From the NCBI GenBank assembly GCA_016702645.1, contig JADJDP010000002.1, positions 248,001-312,000 of the forward strand: a stretch of DNA of 64,000 nucleotides, written 5' to 3'. Source of the stretch: Flavobacteriales bacterium. GTDB lineage: Bacteria > Bacteroidota > Bacteroidia > Flavobacteriales_F > PHOS-HE28. The position numbers and the translations under genes were made by a program. The first letter of the stretch is position 1. Each line of letters starts with the position of its first letter. A model generated the notes under the pieces. It was given only the letters and a program-made list of their open reading frames with translations, was not told where the DNA came from and did no database searches. Below are positions 45,175-55,077 of the stretch, in pieces.

Positions 45175-46287
45175 ATGACCACCGGCGCCTCCCGCGTCTT
45201 CGGCCTCGACCTCATGCGCGCCACGGCCATACTGGTCGTGGTGTTCTGGCATTGTGCCGATGTGCTTGCGGATCCCGGTGCCCGGCGGATTTTCCCGACC
45301 TTCTTCGATGGGGTGGACCTCTTCTTCGTCCTGAGCGGCTACCTCATCGGCGGCATCCTGCTGAAGTACGCTGCGATGGAGGACGTGCCGCTGTGGCGCA
45401 GGATGTCGGATTTCTGGCAGCGCCGCTGGCTGCGCACCTTGCCCAACTACTACCTCTTCCTCGTCCTGAACATCCTGTTGGTGTATTGGGGGGTCGCAGG
45501 CGGGAAGCTCAACCACAATACCTGGGGCTATGCGTTCTTCCTGCAAAGCGTATGGAAGCCCTTGAGCTTGTTCTTCTGGGAATCCTGGTCGCTGGCCGTG
45601 GAGGAGTGGTTCTACGTGCTCTTTCCGGTCGCGCTTTTCGGGTTGCTCAGGCTGGCACGAACGCGCTCACGATACGTGTTCCTGTGGGTGGTGCTCGTTT
45701 TCCTGGTAGCACCGCTCCTGGTCCGCTTGGAAATGGTCCATGACATCCGGTCGAAGGTGGAAATGGAGAGCTCCTTGCGCTCCCTTGTCATCGCGCGCAT
45801 GGATACCATCGCCTTCGGGTTGTTGGCCGCATGGCTTCACCATCATCGGGCGGTGCTTTGGAGAAGGTCGCGACTGTTCTTGTTCCTAGTGGGTGCTGCA
45901 TTGTTGTTCATCAGCAACGCCGCGTATGGCCAGGACACGCTCTACTACTCCACCACTTGGTATTTCTCGCTATCGGCTCTATCGATGGCGATGCTGCTTC
46001 CGCTGCTTTCCTCGTGGGTGGCAGTTCCACGCTTTGGAGCACCGGTGGTCTTCGTGAGCAGGGTGAGCTACGCGCTCTATCTCGTACACCAGCCCTTGCG
46101 TGCGTATTGGAACAGGTTGCTCGTGGGACAGGAAGGGGCGGACGGTCTTGCGCTCTACTTCGGCTACTGGGCGGTGAGCTTCGTGCTCGCCTGGCTGGTT
46201 TATCGCTTCTGGGAGAAGCGCTTCATGGACATGCGTGATCGCATCGGCAAACGCATACTGGGCGGCGCGCTCACGGCTTCTTCTTGA
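45175..46287 (+). CDS. acyltransferase family 3 (OafA/YrhL-like)
   Basis: 370-aa polytopic membrane protein. FGLDLMRATAILVVVFWHC contains the conserved R and H of helix 1, then DGVDLFFVLSGYLIGGIL (FFVLSG motif), RRWLRTLPNYYLFL (R-x-x-R-[IL]xPxYY) and WSLAVEEWFYVLFP (SxxxEEQFY-like). Members acetylate O-antigen, peptidoglycan or other glycans using acetyl-CoA across the inner membrane. No SGNH domain is fused. Overlaps the PBP gene 3' end by 17 nt (convergent). Confidence 0.9.
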   Translation: MTTGASRVFGLDLMRATAILVVVFWHCADVLADPGARRIFPTFFDGVDLFFVLSGYLIGGILLKYAAMEDVPLWRRMSDFWQRRWLRTLPNYYLFLVLNILLVYWGVAGGKLNHNTWGYAFFLQSVWKPLSLFFWESWSLAVEEWFYVLFPVALFGLLRLARTRSRYVFLWVVLVFLVAPLLVRLEMVHDIRSKVEMESSLRSLVIARMDTIAFGLLAAWLHHHRAVLWRRSRLFLFLVGAALLFISNAAYGQDTLYYSTTWYFSLSALSMAMLLPLLSSWVAVPRFGAPVVFVSRVSYALYLVHQPLRAYWNRLLVGQEGADGLALYFGYWAVSFVLAWLVYRFWEKRFMDMRDRIGKRILGGALTASS

Positions 46288-48529
46288 AGATCCGGTCGAA
46301 GATGTTGGGCCGCTTGTTGCGGGAGGAGTCGGGCTGCGCTGGTTTGAAGATGTCCTCGATGAAGCGTTCCAGCGCCCCGCGTTCATGGCGCGGATCGCAG
46401 TCCAGGTCCACCTCATGGTTCGTCATCCAGCCGAAGTCCACGACGTACTTCTTGCGCAATGCAGCATCCGTTTCGATCCCCTTCAGAACGCGGCCAACGA
46501 TGGGCAACGCGAGTTGTCCTCCTGTCCCGTTCGCGCTCACGAAATGGACCTCGGGGTCGAAGGCCCCCACCCAGGTGCCGATGACCAATTTCGAGGTGTA
46601 TGCAACGAACCACGCATCGCTGTAATCCTGGGAGGTTCCTGTTTTTGCGGCGTACGGGCCGGTGAGCCCATAGCGTGATCGCAGTGCAACTCCTGTTCCT
46701 TCGTTCACTGCCCGCTGCAACATTGCGGTGACTCCAGCCGCTGTGCTTTCCTGGATTGGTCGTGTGCTGCGCGGTTGTTTCGCCTTGTACAACAGCGCGC
46801 CCTGCGCATCGGTGATGCGGGTGATCAGCTGTGGCGTCATGCGTTGTCCGCCGGTGGCGAAGGTTCCGTAGGCGGGGACCAGTTCACGCAACGACACTTC
46901 CGTTGCGCCCAGCGCCATCGCCGGCTTGTCCACATCCTTCGTGGAAAGCCCCAGCCCCTTCATGGTGCGGCGAAGCGTATCAAGCCCCGTTCGGAAGTAC
47001 AGGTCAACGGTCGGACGATTGAGGCTCCGCGCAAGAGCGTACCACATGGCGACTTCCCCTTCGATGGTGTCACGATCGAAATTGTCCGGTGCCCAATCAT
47101 CGTATGCGCCGTAGGTCTTCTTGGAATTGTCCAGATAGTCGCAGGGTTCGAGCCCACGCTCGATAGCAGCTGCATAGACGATGGGCTTGATCGTGCTTGC
47201 CACCGATCGATGCGCGTCCACCAGGTCATAGGGCAGGTATCGATGATCGTTCCCGCCGACCCATGCACGAACAGCTCCGTTGGAGGGATCCATGACGAGC
47301 ACTGCGGCGTTGAGCATGCGGTGGTAGTGCCACAAACTGTCGCGATAGCTCAATGTGTCCGCTCGTTTCCCGTCGTGATCGTAGACCTCACCGATGTAGC
47401 TGGGGTTCTCTTTCCAGCGCGCTTTTTTCCGGATCGGTGTGCGCTTCTCCCAGGTAGCGCGCGCTTTGCGGGATCGCAGTTCGCGGTCCAACTTGGGTTG
47501 CATGGCAGCGAGCTGTGCATGTGCCGCATCGAACGCGAGCTGTTGCAGCTTCGGATCGATGGTGGTGGTGATGCGCAGGCCGTCCTTCTCCAGGTCGTAT
47601 TCCTTTCCACCACGTTTCGCGATGTCCTTCAGTATGGAACGCGCTTCGTCCGCCACATGCTGGTTGAAGTAACCGTACGGATCGAGCGCATCGCCACCGA
47701 CATAGTCCAACGTGATCGGCATCTTGCGCAGGCTGTCCGTCTCCGTGCGTGAGAGGTGGCCACGTGACAGCATGAGTTCCAACACCTGATCACGCCGCCC
47801 CTTCGATCGCTCCGGGTACAACCGTGGATTGTAGCTCGTGTTCGCCTTCAGCATGCCCACGAGGACCGCCCCTTCTTCCACGCGCAGGCGCTTGGTGGGT
47901 TTGCCGAAGAACCGCTGTGCGGCGGCCTCCACGCCGTAGGTGTTCTCCCCGAACGGGACCGAGTTGAAGTAGAGCACGAGCACATCGTTCTTGGTGAGCA
48001 CCCGCTCGAGCCGTTGCGCCACCAGCGCCTCCTTCATCTTGTTCACCGGTATGGTCAGCGGTCCGTGGCTTCCTCGACCATAGAGGTTCTTGACGATCTG
48101 TTGCGAGATGGTGCTGCCACCGCCACCGCTTCGGTCGCCGCCGAGGAGCGTGCGGAAGAACACGCGGAAATAACTTCTGCCATCCACACCGGCGTGACTG
48201 AAGAAGCGCGCGTCTTCCGTGGAGACGAGCGCATCGATCAAGTGACGCGGCAGGTCTTCGTACCGAACATTGGTGCGGTCCTTCGCGAACACCTTCCCGA
48301 TCAATTTTCCATCAGTCGCCAACACGAGGGTCGCTTCCTCGTTGCGGATGTCGCTGAGTTCCTCCTCCGTGGGCAGTTCGCCGAAGACACCCGCCCGCAC
48401 CAGTTGCAGCAGGGTGAAGAAACAGACAAGGATGGTCGCGAGCCCGATGAGGAGCGCTTTCAACCAGGGCTGCCAGCGTCCTTTCTTACCGCGTTTTCCA
48501 CTGGTGCGGGATGGGGACCTCTTGGCCAT
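46271..48529 (-). CDS. class A penicillin-binding protein 1A
   Basis: 752 aa. Cytoplasmic basic tail, transmembrane helix about residues 22-43. GT51 glycosyltransferase with EDARFF (catalytic E105), GGSTISQQIVKNLYG and a KMKEALVAQRLE motif. Transpeptidase with S445-TIK, S502-L-N and K629-TGTS motifs. It polymerises and crosslinks peptidoglycan. All motifs are intact and no frameshift is seen. HflX is upstream at 49 nt. Confidence 0.95.
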   Translation of the reverse strand: MAKRSPSRTSGKRGKKGRWQPWLKALLIGLATILVCFFTLLQLVRAGVFGELPTEEELSDIRNEEATLVLATDGKLIGKVFAKDRTNVRYEDLPRHLIDALVSTEDARFFSHAGVDGRSYFRVFFRTLLGGDRSGGGGSTISQQIVKNLYGRGSHGPLTIPVNKMKEALVAQRLERVLTKNDVLVLYFNSVPFGENTYGVEAAAQRFFGKPTKRLRVEEGAVLVGMLKANTSYNPRLYPERSKGRRDQVLELMLSRGHLSRTETDSLRKMPITLDYVGGDALDPYGYFNQHVADEARSILKDIAKRGGKEYDLEKDGLRITTTIDPKLQQLAFDAAHAQLAAMQPKLDRELRSRKARATWEKRTPIRKKARWKENPSYIGEVYDHDGKRADTLSYRDSLWHYHRMLNAAVLVMDPSNGAVRAWVGGNDHRYLPYDLVDAHRSVASTIKPIVYAAAIERGLEPCDYLDNSKKTYGAYDDWAPDNFDRDTIEGEVAMWYALARSLNRPTVDLYFRTGLDTLRRTMKGLGLSTKDVDKPAMALGATEVSLRELVPAYGTFATGGQRMTPQLITRITDAQGALLYKAKQPRSTRPIQESTAAGVTAMLQRAVNEGTGVALRSRYGLTGPYAAKTGTSQDYSDAWFVAYTSKLVIGTWVGAFDPEVHFVSANGTGGQLALPIVGRVLKGIETDAALRKKYVVDFGWMTNHEVDLDCDPRHERGALERFIEDIFKPAQPDSSRNKRPNIFDRIFKKKP

Positions 48530-48577
48530 GGTGGAACAACGCGGTCGATGGATCGTTGGTCTCCAACGAGGAAGGGC

Positions 48578-49804
48578 CTAGGACTGCTCGGTGTAGTCGT
48601 CCTTGAACAAGAGGTCGCTCTCGTACGGGTAACGGGCGATGTGCAGTGCTTTCACCCGTTCGTACAGGAGCTTGCGCAAACCATCCATGTTCCCTTTCGC
48701 CAGGGCGCTGATGAAGAGGCATTCTTCTCCGGCCATGCGCGCCATCCACGTTTCCTTCAATTCCTCCAACGAGTATTGCTCCACGCGTTTGGGTGCGAGG
48801 TCGTCCGGGTCGAAATGTGCGGGGCGGTACGCATCGATCTTGTTGAACAGGACGATCACCGGCTTGTCGCCTGCGCCGATCTCGTTCAACGTCTGTTTCA
48901 CGGTCTCGTACTGCTCTTCGAAGTTGTGGTGACTGATGTCCACCACATGCAGGAGCAGGTCGGCTTCACGCGTTTCATCGAGTGTGCTCTTGAAGCTCTC
49001 GATCAACTGGTGGGGCAGCTTGCGGATGAAGCCCACGGTGTCGCTCACCAGGAAGGGAAGGTTGCCCAGCACCACTTTTCGCACCGTGGTGTCCAGCGTG
49101 GCGAAGAGCTTGTTCTCCGCGAAGACCTCGCTCTTGCTCAGCACGGTCATGAGCGTGCTCTTGCCCACGTTGGTGTAGCCCACCACCGCCACGCGAACCA
49201 GTTTGCCCCGGTTGCCGCGTTGCGTCGCCATCTGCTTGTCGATGTCCTTCAGTTGGCCCTTGAGCAGGGAGATGCGATCGCGGATCAGGCGCCTGTCGGT
49301 CTCGATCTCCTTTTCCCCAGCGCCTCCTCGGGTACCTGTACCACCGCGCTGCCGCTCCAAGTGCGTCCACAACTTGGTGAGGCGTGGGAGCATGTATTCG
49401 TACTGCGCGAGTTCCACTTGCTTCTTGGCGTGTGCCGAGCGCGCCCTTCGCGCGAAGATGTCCAGGATCAAGCGCGGGCGATCGAGCACGGGCTTCGCCA
49501 GTTCCTTCTCGATGTTGCGCTGTTGTGCTGGCGATAGTTCATCGTCGAAGATCACGCAGTCGGCGTCGTTCGCCGTCATCCACTCCTTCACCTCGGCGAG
49601 CTTGCCACTGCCCACGTAAGTGCGGCCGTCGGGCCTGTGGAGCCGCTGTGTGAATCGTTTCAGCGTGCGGATGTCGGCCGTGGTGGCGAGGAACTCGAGC
49701 TCGTCCAGGTATTCCTTCACGTGGTCGGCGTCCTGGTCATCGGTGATGAGGCCGATGAGCACGGCACGTTCGGCCTTGCCCTTGATCTCGATCGGGTCGA
49801 TCAT
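48578..49804 (-). CDS. hflX: GTPase HflX
   Basis: 408-aa ribosome-splitting GTPase. An N-terminal HflX domain (GLITDDQDAD, GRTYVGSGKLAEVK, IFDDELSPAQQRNIEKEL) and coiled linker with RGGTGTRGGAGEKEIETDRR precede the G domain: Walker A GYTNVGKST at 209-217, DTVGFIRKLPH (G3) and NKID (G4). The ATG overlaps the cytochrome gene's stop, and the gene is third in a membrane protein-cytochrome-hflX operon. Confidence 0.95.
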   Translation of the reverse strand: MIDPIEIKGKAERAVLIGLITDDQDADHVKEYLDELEFLATTADIRTLKRFTQRLHRPDGRTYVGSGKLAEVKEWMTANDADCVIFDDELSPAQQRNIEKELAKPVLDRPRLILDIFARRARSAHAKKQVELAQYEYMLPRLTKLWTHLERQRGGTGTRGGAGEKEIETDRRLIRDRISLLKGQLKDIDKQMATQRGNRGKLVRVAVVGYTNVGKSTLMTVLSKSEVFAENKLFATLDTTVRKVVLGNLPFLVSDTVGFIRKLPHQLIESFKSTLDETREADLLLHVVDISHHNFEEQYETVKQTLNEIGAGDKPVIVLFNKIDAYRPAHFDPDDLAPKRVEQYSLEELKETWMARMAGEECLFISALAKGNMDGLRKLLYERVKALHIARYPYESDLLFKDDYTEQS

Positions 49805-50130
49805 TTCGTTTTCGGCAGCGAGCGCACGTGCGCTACCACCGCTTCGATGTCCTTCGCGGAGAGCATGTTCTTGTAAGGCAGCATGGTGCCTTTGCCCTCC
49901 CGCACGCGGGCGATCATTTCCTCCTTGGTGAGCGTGCTCTTCGTGAGGTCCTTGGCTCCGTTGAAGCCGAGCTTGCCATCGGTGCCGTGGCAGAGCGTGC
50001 AGTTCATGCGATAGATGCGTTCCCCCTCACTGATGCCGCTTTCGGCACCTAGTTCAACAGGAGCATCGCCGCTGCTGCACGCGAGAACCAGCAGCGCCAT
50101 GGAGGCGAGCGCGATGAAGGTCTTTCTCAT
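49801..50130 (-). CDS. lipoprotein cytochrome c
   Basis: 109 aa. N-terminus MRKTFIALASMALLVLACSS is a lipoprotein signal with lipobox LVLAC. CTLCH is the single heme-binding motif and the distal Met is probably in GTMLPYKNML. Small periplasm- or outer-membrane-anchored electron carrier of the cytochrome c6/cbb3-partner type. The ATG at 50130 overlaps the upstream stop (ATGA). Confidence 0.88.
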   Translation of the reverse strand: MRKTFIALASMALLVLACSSGDAPVELGAESGISEGERIYRMNCTLCHGTDGKLGFNGAKDLTKSTLTKEEMIARVREGKGTMLPYKNMLSAKDIEAVVAHVRSLPKTK

Positions 50131-50567
50131 AGCCAACCGAGCGAGCGGAATTCATCCCGGAACGGCCACGGAACGGCTACCAGGATCAGAAGGAGGCCGA
50201 TACCGTAGAACACCACGATCCGCATCTGCTTGGTGCGTTCGTCCGTGGCACGCTTGGAGAGCATACGTCCCACGGTGATGAGCGCGATCGCCAGTACCAT
50301 CATGCCGATGTGCTCGAATTTCCAGAAGCGACGGTACGGGTCCGCCATCTTGTCGATCATCTGGTAGTCCATCGCATAGAGGATGCCGCCGACGCCCAGT
50401 TGCACATGGCAAAGCACCATGGCCAGGATGGTGACGGCACGCTCGCCGGTAAGGATCGGTCGCTGCTGGAGAACGCCGCGCAGGTTCACCGCGAAAGCGT
50501 AGAGCAGGGTGAGCAGCACGGCATAGCGCAACAGGCTGTGGAAGAAGGGAAGGAAGCCGGAATCCAT
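50127..50567 (-). CDS. four-helix membrane protein, cytochrome b561-like (hypothetical)
   Basis: 146 aa with four hydrophobic helices. Conserved-looking histidines are in FFHSLLRYAVL, MVLCHVQLGVGG and KFEHIGMMVLAI, plausible heme ligands, but this is inference. The C-terminus reads PWPFRDEFRSLGWL. Its coupling to a cytochrome c gene suggests an electron-transfer pair. The start ATG 50567 is 42 nt after a TACCTTCG box. Confidence 0.65.
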   Translation of the reverse strand: MDSGFLPFFHSLLRYAVLLTLLYAFAVNLRGVLQQRPILTGERAVTILAMVLCHVQLGVGGILYAMDYQMIDKMADPYRRFWKFEHIGMMVLAIALITVGRMLSKRATDERTKQMRIVVFYGIGLLLILVAVPWPFRDEFRSLGWL

Positions 50568-50609
50568 GGGGTCGGGGAGCGTTTCGTGCCTGCCTTGCAC
50601 AAGCGGGGT

Positions 50610-50617
50610 CGAAGGTA
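50610..50617 (-). promoter_or_regulatory. putative -7 box for the membrane protein-cytochrome c-hflX operon
   Basis: TACCTTCG on the reverse strand, 42 nt before ATG 50567. Confidence 0.45.
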
Positions 50618-50682
50618 GCAGGGAACGAGCGCAGTGTGGCCAAGTGGGTCCATGCACATGAGGAGGACGTTGCCGCCCCGGC

Positions 50683-50690
50683 TACATTCG
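50683..50690 (+). promoter_or_regulatory. putative -7 box for the amidohydrolase pair
   Basis: TACATTCG, 9 nt before ATG 50700. Confidence 0.5.
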
Positions 50691-50699
50691 CCACCGTCA

Positions 50700-53600
50700 A
50701 TGCGGAACCTGCTGCGCTTTCTTGCCTGCTTGCTGCCCTCGCTCGCGTTGGGGCAAAGCACTGCCCCGCCAGTTCATGTGGTGAGCACCGCTCAGACGCT
50801 CGTTGCGTTCACCAACGCCACCTTGCATCCCGATGCACGCACAGTGCTCTTGAAGGCCACGCTGGTGGTGAAGAACGGTGAAGTGATCGCAGCGGGCAAC
50901 GACATGGTGATCCCCGCAGGCGCGGTGGTGCGCGACCTCAACGGCCTGCATATCTGGCCTGCGTTGATCGAGCCTTACAGCGACCTCGGCCTGCCCGCGA
51001 GCAATGCGGACGAGCGTAAAACCGAGACCAGGGCGGGACGCCATTGGAACGGTGCGCTGCGCGCCGATGCCCATGCCCACCAACTGTACAAGGCGGATGG
51101 CGACCGTTCCACCAAGTTGCGCGAGCAGGGCTTCGCATTGGTGATCGCTCACCGCATGGATGGCATTGCACGCGGTACATCCGCAGCGATCGTGCTGAAC
51201 GATGAGGAGCCGGTGAAGAGCATCGTCCGACCGGACGTGTCCGCACACTTCAGTTTCCGCAAGGGCAGCTCCAAGGATGCATATCCGAATTCCCTGACGG
51301 GTTCGATCGCACTGGTGCGTCAAGCCTTCCTGGATGCGCTCTGGTACGGTTCGCTGCGCGCGCCGAAGGAAACCGATGCCGTGCTGCACGAGTTGGGTTG
51401 CCAGTTGGATGGTCGCATGGTGTTCGATGCGGGCGATCGAAATGATGTGCTACGCTGGTCGAAAGTGCTGGCCGAGTTCAGCCTGCCGGGCATCATAAAA
51501 GGCGCCGGGGATGAGTATGCGCGTTTGGCGGAGATCAAAGCTGCGGGGCTACCCTTGATAGTCCCGTTCAACCTGCCCGAGGCGTACGATGTAGAGGATC
51601 CTTACGATGCACAGGAAGTGAGCTTCGCTCGCTTGAAGCACTGGGAACTCGCACCCTTCAACGCGGCGATGCTTGACAGTGCGGCCATACCCTTCGCACT
51701 TACCACGCATGGGCGCAAGGACCTCGCTGCTGTTTGGAAGGAGTTGCGCAAACTCGTTGCATGCGGTCTCGACAGCGCACGTGCGATCGAAGCGCTCACC
51801 ACCGATCCTGCCAGGCTCTTCGGCTTGGACGATCGTTATGGCGCACTGCGTGCGGGCATGGCCGCCAACTTCCTCATCACATCGCACCACCTGCTCCATG
51901 AGAAGAACGTGATCCACGAGACCTGGGTGACCGGTAAGCGTTACCTGCTCGATGATCCCGACAAGCCCAAGCTCCAGGGCACCTATGAACTCAACATGGT
52001 CAATGCCATCTGGGTCATGGACATCAGTGGTGAACGCGACAAGCAGGAAGTGACGGTGCGGCGATCGAGCGAGGACGACAGCCTGAAGGTGAAGGTGCGC
52101 TTCGAGCGGCAGGGTAGCTTGGTGAGCCTGAGCTTCGCACCGAAGGACAAACCAGCCGAGTTGTTGCGCCTCAACGGGACCATCCACGCCGGCGGCGGGC
52201 TGTGGGATGGACAAGGCCAGAAGCCCGGCGGCGACTGGTTCGCCTGGAGTGCACTGCGAAAGGCGGAACGAGGTGCCAGCAAACCCGCGCGATCGGATAC
52301 GACGAAGGTGAAGCCGCCGTCGATCCGTGGAGCAATCAACTACCCGCTTGTGGGGTATGGGTGGCTGCTTCCACCGCAGCAGGAGACCGTCGTCTTCCGC
52401 AACGCGACCGTGTGGACCAACACCGCGAACGGTATCCTGCGCAACGCCGATGTGTTGGTGCATGAGGGCAGGGTGGTGGCGGTGGGTGCGAAGCTGGACG
52501 CGGGCTCCGTTTTCCCCGGAAAGAAGAAACCACCGCTTGCGGAAGTGGATGCCACCGGGAAACACCTCACCTGTGGCATTGTCGATGAGCATTCGCACAT
52601 CGCCATTTCGCGTGGTGTCAACGAAGGATCGCACAGCGTCACCAGTGAAGTGCGCATGGGCGACGTGGTGAACCCCGACGATGTGAACATCTACCGCGAT
52701 CTTGCAGGTGGTGTCACGACCGCGCAGTTGCTGCATGGCAGTGCCAACGCGATCGGTGGACAAAGCGCGCTGATCAAATTGCGGTGGGGGCATGCTGCCG
52801 ATAGCCTACTCCTCCGCAATGCACCCAAGCGGATCAAGTTCGCTCTGGGCGAGAACGTGAAACAGAGCAATTGGGGCGATCCATCCGGTCGTTTTCCGCA
52901 GACACGGATGGGCGTGGAACAAGTGTTCTACGACGCCTTCCTGCGTGCGAAGGCCTACCAGGCGGAACGCGATCGTGTTCAAGTGGCATCAGGGCAGGTG
53001 AAGAAGGGCAAGAAGGCGGGGCTCGACGTGATCGATGAAGAAATGCCGCGACGGGACCTGCGCCTCGAAGCACTGGCGGAGATCCTGCGCGGCGAACGCG
53101 ACATCAGTTGCCACAGCTATGTGCAAAGCGAGATCGGTATGCTCATGCATGTGGCCGACAGCATGGGCTTCACGGTGAACACCTTCACACACATCCTCGA
53201 AGGCTATAAGCTGGCCGCAACGATGAAAGCGCACGGAGCGAGCGCGAGCACCTTCAGCGATTGGTGGGCCTACAAGTTCGAGGTGGTGGAAGCGATCCCG
53301 CACAATGCGGCACTTCTCCACTTGAACGGTGTGAACACGGGGATCAACAGCGATGACGCCGAGATGAGCCGCCGCCTGAACCAGGAAGCTGCGAAGGCAA
53401 TGAAGTACGGCGGGGTGAGCGCAGAGGAGGCGTGGAAGATGGTGACGTTGAACCCGGCGAGGATGCTGAAGCTGGATCAACGTATCGGTTCGGTGGAAGT
53501 AGGAAAGGATGCCGACCTCGTGCTGTGGAGCAGCGAGCCATTGAGCATTGATGCCCGTGCGTTGAAGACCTACGTGGATGGAGTTTGCTACTACGATGAG

Positions 53601-53774
53601 GCGAGGGATCGCGAGCAACGCGCATGGATCGCAACTGAACGCGATCGCATCGTGCGGGCCATGATGCAAGCGAAGAGCGAAGGTGCCCCGACCAAGAAGG
53701 CCCGTCGCGATCAGCCCCGCTTGTGGGAATGCGAGGACCTGGGCGATGAAGAAGAAGAGGACGATGCGCACTGA
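50700..53774 (+). CDS. secreted tandem amidohydrolase (1,024 aa)
   Basis: Signal peptide at residues 1-19 (LLRFLACLLPSLALGQS). Two amidohydrolase-like units in tandem. The first (about 25-460) has the fold's boundary strands (VVKNGEVIAAGNDMVIPAGA; GMAANFLITSHHLL) but the metal site is lost: PALIEPYSDLGLP replaces the usual HxH. The second (about 575-1000) keeps it (VDEHSHIAIS), plus GGVTTAQLLHGSANAIGGQS, ISCHSYVQSEI, TFTHILEGYK and a terminal GSVEVGKDADLVLWS. The C-terminus is acidic (EDLGDEEEEDD). It is likely an extracytoplasmic metallohydrolase of unknown substrate. Overlaps the next gene by 11 nt. Confidence 0.85.
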   Translation: MRNLLRFLACLLPSLALGQSTAPPVHVVSTAQTLVAFTNATLHPDARTVLLKATLVVKNGEVIAAGNDMVIPAGAVVRDLNGLHIWPALIEPYSDLGLPASNADERKTETRAGRHWNGALRADAHAHQLYKADGDRSTKLREQGFALVIAHRMDGIARGTSAAIVLNDEEPVKSIVRPDVSAHFSFRKGSSKDAYPNSLTGSIALVRQAFLDALWYGSLRAPKETDAVLHELGCQLDGRMVFDAGDRNDVLRWSKVLAEFSLPGIIKGAGDEYARLAEIKAAGLPLIVPFNLPEAYDVEDPYDAQEVSFARLKHWELAPFNAAMLDSAAIPFALTTHGRKDLAAVWKELRKLVACGLDSARAIEALTTDPARLFGLDDRYGALRAGMAANFLITSHHLLHEKNVIHETWVTGKRYLLDDPDKPKLQGTYELNMVNAIWVMDISGERDKQEVTVRRSSEDDSLKVKVRFERQGSLVSLSFAPKDKPAELLRLNGTIHAGGGLWDGQGQKPGGDWFAWSALRKAERGASKPARSDTTKVKPPSIRGAINYPLVGYGWLLPPQQETVVFRNATVWTNTANGILRNADVLVHEGRVVAVGAKLDAGSVFPGKKKPPLAEVDATGKHLTCGIVDEHSHIAISRGVNEGSHSVTSEVRMGDVVNPDDVNIYRDLAGGVTTAQLLHGSANAIGGQSALIKLRWGHAADSLLLRNAPKRIKFALGENVKQSNWGDPSGRFPQTRMGVEQVFYDAFLRAKAYQAERDRVQVASGQVKKGKKAGLDVIDEEMPRRDLRLEALAEILRGERDISCHSYVQSEIGMLMHVADSMGFTVNTFTHILEGYKLAATMKAHGASASTFSDWWAYKFEVVEAIPHNAALLHLNGVNTGINSDDAEMSRRLNQEAAKAMKYGGVSAEEAWKMVTLNPARMLKLDQRIGSVEVGKDADLVLWSSEPLSIDARALKTYVDGVCYYDEARDREQRAWIATERDRIVRAMMQAKSEGAPTKKARRDQPRLWECEDLGDEEEEDDAH

Positions 53775-55077
53775 TCACCTCATAGTCGTCTTCGCTGTCT
53801 GGCTTTTGCCGTGCGCATTGTTCGCCCAAAGACCCACTCCCGCGCCTCCACAAACGAAGAGCGTTCTAGTAACAGGTGGTACCGTTCATGTGGGCGATGG
53901 CAAGGTGATCGATGAGGGTGCCGTTGGTTTCCGCAATGGCCGGATCGACTATGTGGGCTACAACTATGGTGTCACCGCGGCCTACGACACCGTGATCGAT
54001 GTGAAGGGCCAGCAGGTGTATCCCGGTTTCATCGCCCCCGATGCCTCCCTTGGCTTGGTGGAGATCGAGCAGTCGCGTTCAACGGTGGATCAGCAGGACG
54101 TTGGAACGATGGAACCGGAGTTCCGGGCGATCGCAGCCTACAAGTCGGATTCACGTGTCATTCCCACCGTTCGCTCCAACGGCGTATTGCTCGTGCAGGT
54201 GGCTCCGCGCGGATTGACGATCGCCGGTACCAGCAGCATCGTGCAATTGGACGCGTGGGACGCTGACGCCGCTGTGGTCCGAAAGGATGACGGCGTGTTC
54301 ATGACATGGCCAGCTGCCTACCAGCGTGGGGGTTGGTGGGCTGAACCCGGAGAAACGGACAATGAGAAGAAGGACGAACGTGCGGCCAAGATCGAAGAGA
54401 TGCGTGCCTTCTTCCGCAAGGCGAAGGGTTATGCGGAAGTGAGCGCGCCGACCGAGCGCGATCCACGCATGGAGGCGATGCGTGGCTTGTTCAGCGGGAA
54501 CAAGTCGCTCTTCGTCCGCGCGAACGCCGCGAAGGAGATCATCGAGGCGGTGCAATTCGCAAAAGCGGAAGGCGTGAAGCGCACCGTGATCGTGGGCGGC
54601 TATGATGCCTGGCGCGTGGCCGACCTCCTGCGCGAGAACAAAGTGGATGTGATCCTACGCCGCACGCACAGTTTGCCTTTGCGCCCGGACGATGATGTGG
54701 ACCTGCCGTACCGATTGCCTGCTTTGTTGAAGGAACGAGGTGTCCGCTTTTGTCTGGGCTATAGCGGTGATCACGAAGCTTCCGGTGTGCGCAATCTCGC
54801 GTTCACCGCAGGCACGGCAAGCACCTACGGTCTGGGCAGCGAGGACGCGTTGCGGGCCATCACGCTGGATGCAGCGGCAGTGCTTGGTATCGATGACCGC
54901 TGTGGCAGCCTGGTCGTTGGGAAGGATGCCACGCTCATTGTTTCGAACGGTGATGCACTGGACATGCGCACCAACGATGTGCGCCATGCGTTCATCCAAG
55001 GTCGCCGCATCATGCTGGACGACCACCAGAAGCAACTGTACCGGCAGTACAAGCAGCGACTGGAACAGGGTCAGTAG
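53764..55077 (+). CDS. secreted amidohydrolase-like protein lacking metal ligands
   Basis: 437 aa, signal peptide HLIVVFAVWLLPCALFAQ. Amidohydrolase-type frame (VLVTGGTVHVGDGKVIDEGA, GRIDYVGY, VYPGFIAPDASLGLVE ... GSLVVGKDATLIVSNGDALD), but the HxH after PGFI is replaced by APDAS, and no other histidine cluster resembling a dinuclear site is seen. Probably a catalytically dead paralogue that partners the 1,024-aa protein. It overlaps that gene by 11 nt and ends 7 nt into the convergent trpS gene. Confidence 0.8.
   Translation: MRTDHLIVVFAVWLLPCALFAQRPTPAPPQTKSVLVTGGTVHVGDGKVIDEGAVGFRNGRIDYVGYNYGVTAAYDTVIDVKGQQVYPGFIAPDASLGLVEIEQSRSTVDQQDVGTMEPEFRAIAAYKSDSRVIPTVRSNGVLLVQVAPRGLTIAGTSSIVQLDAWDADAAVVRKDDGVFMTWPAAYQRGGWWAEPGETDNEKKDERAAKIEEMRAFFRKAKGYAEVSAPTERDPRMEAMRGLFSGNKSLFVRANAAKEIIEAVQFAKAEGVKRTVIVGGYDAWRVADLLRENKVDVILRRTHSLPLRPDDDVDLPYRLPALLKERGVRFCLGYSGDHEASGVRNLAFTAGTASTYGLGSEDALRAITLDAAAVLGIDDRCGSLVVGKDATLIVSNGDALDMRTNDVRHAFIQGRRIMLDDHQKQLYRQYKQRLEQGQ

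Noticed and set aside
46775..47752. 325-codon + strand ORF opposite the PBP gene
   Set aside because: Antisense to the conserved transpeptidase domain.
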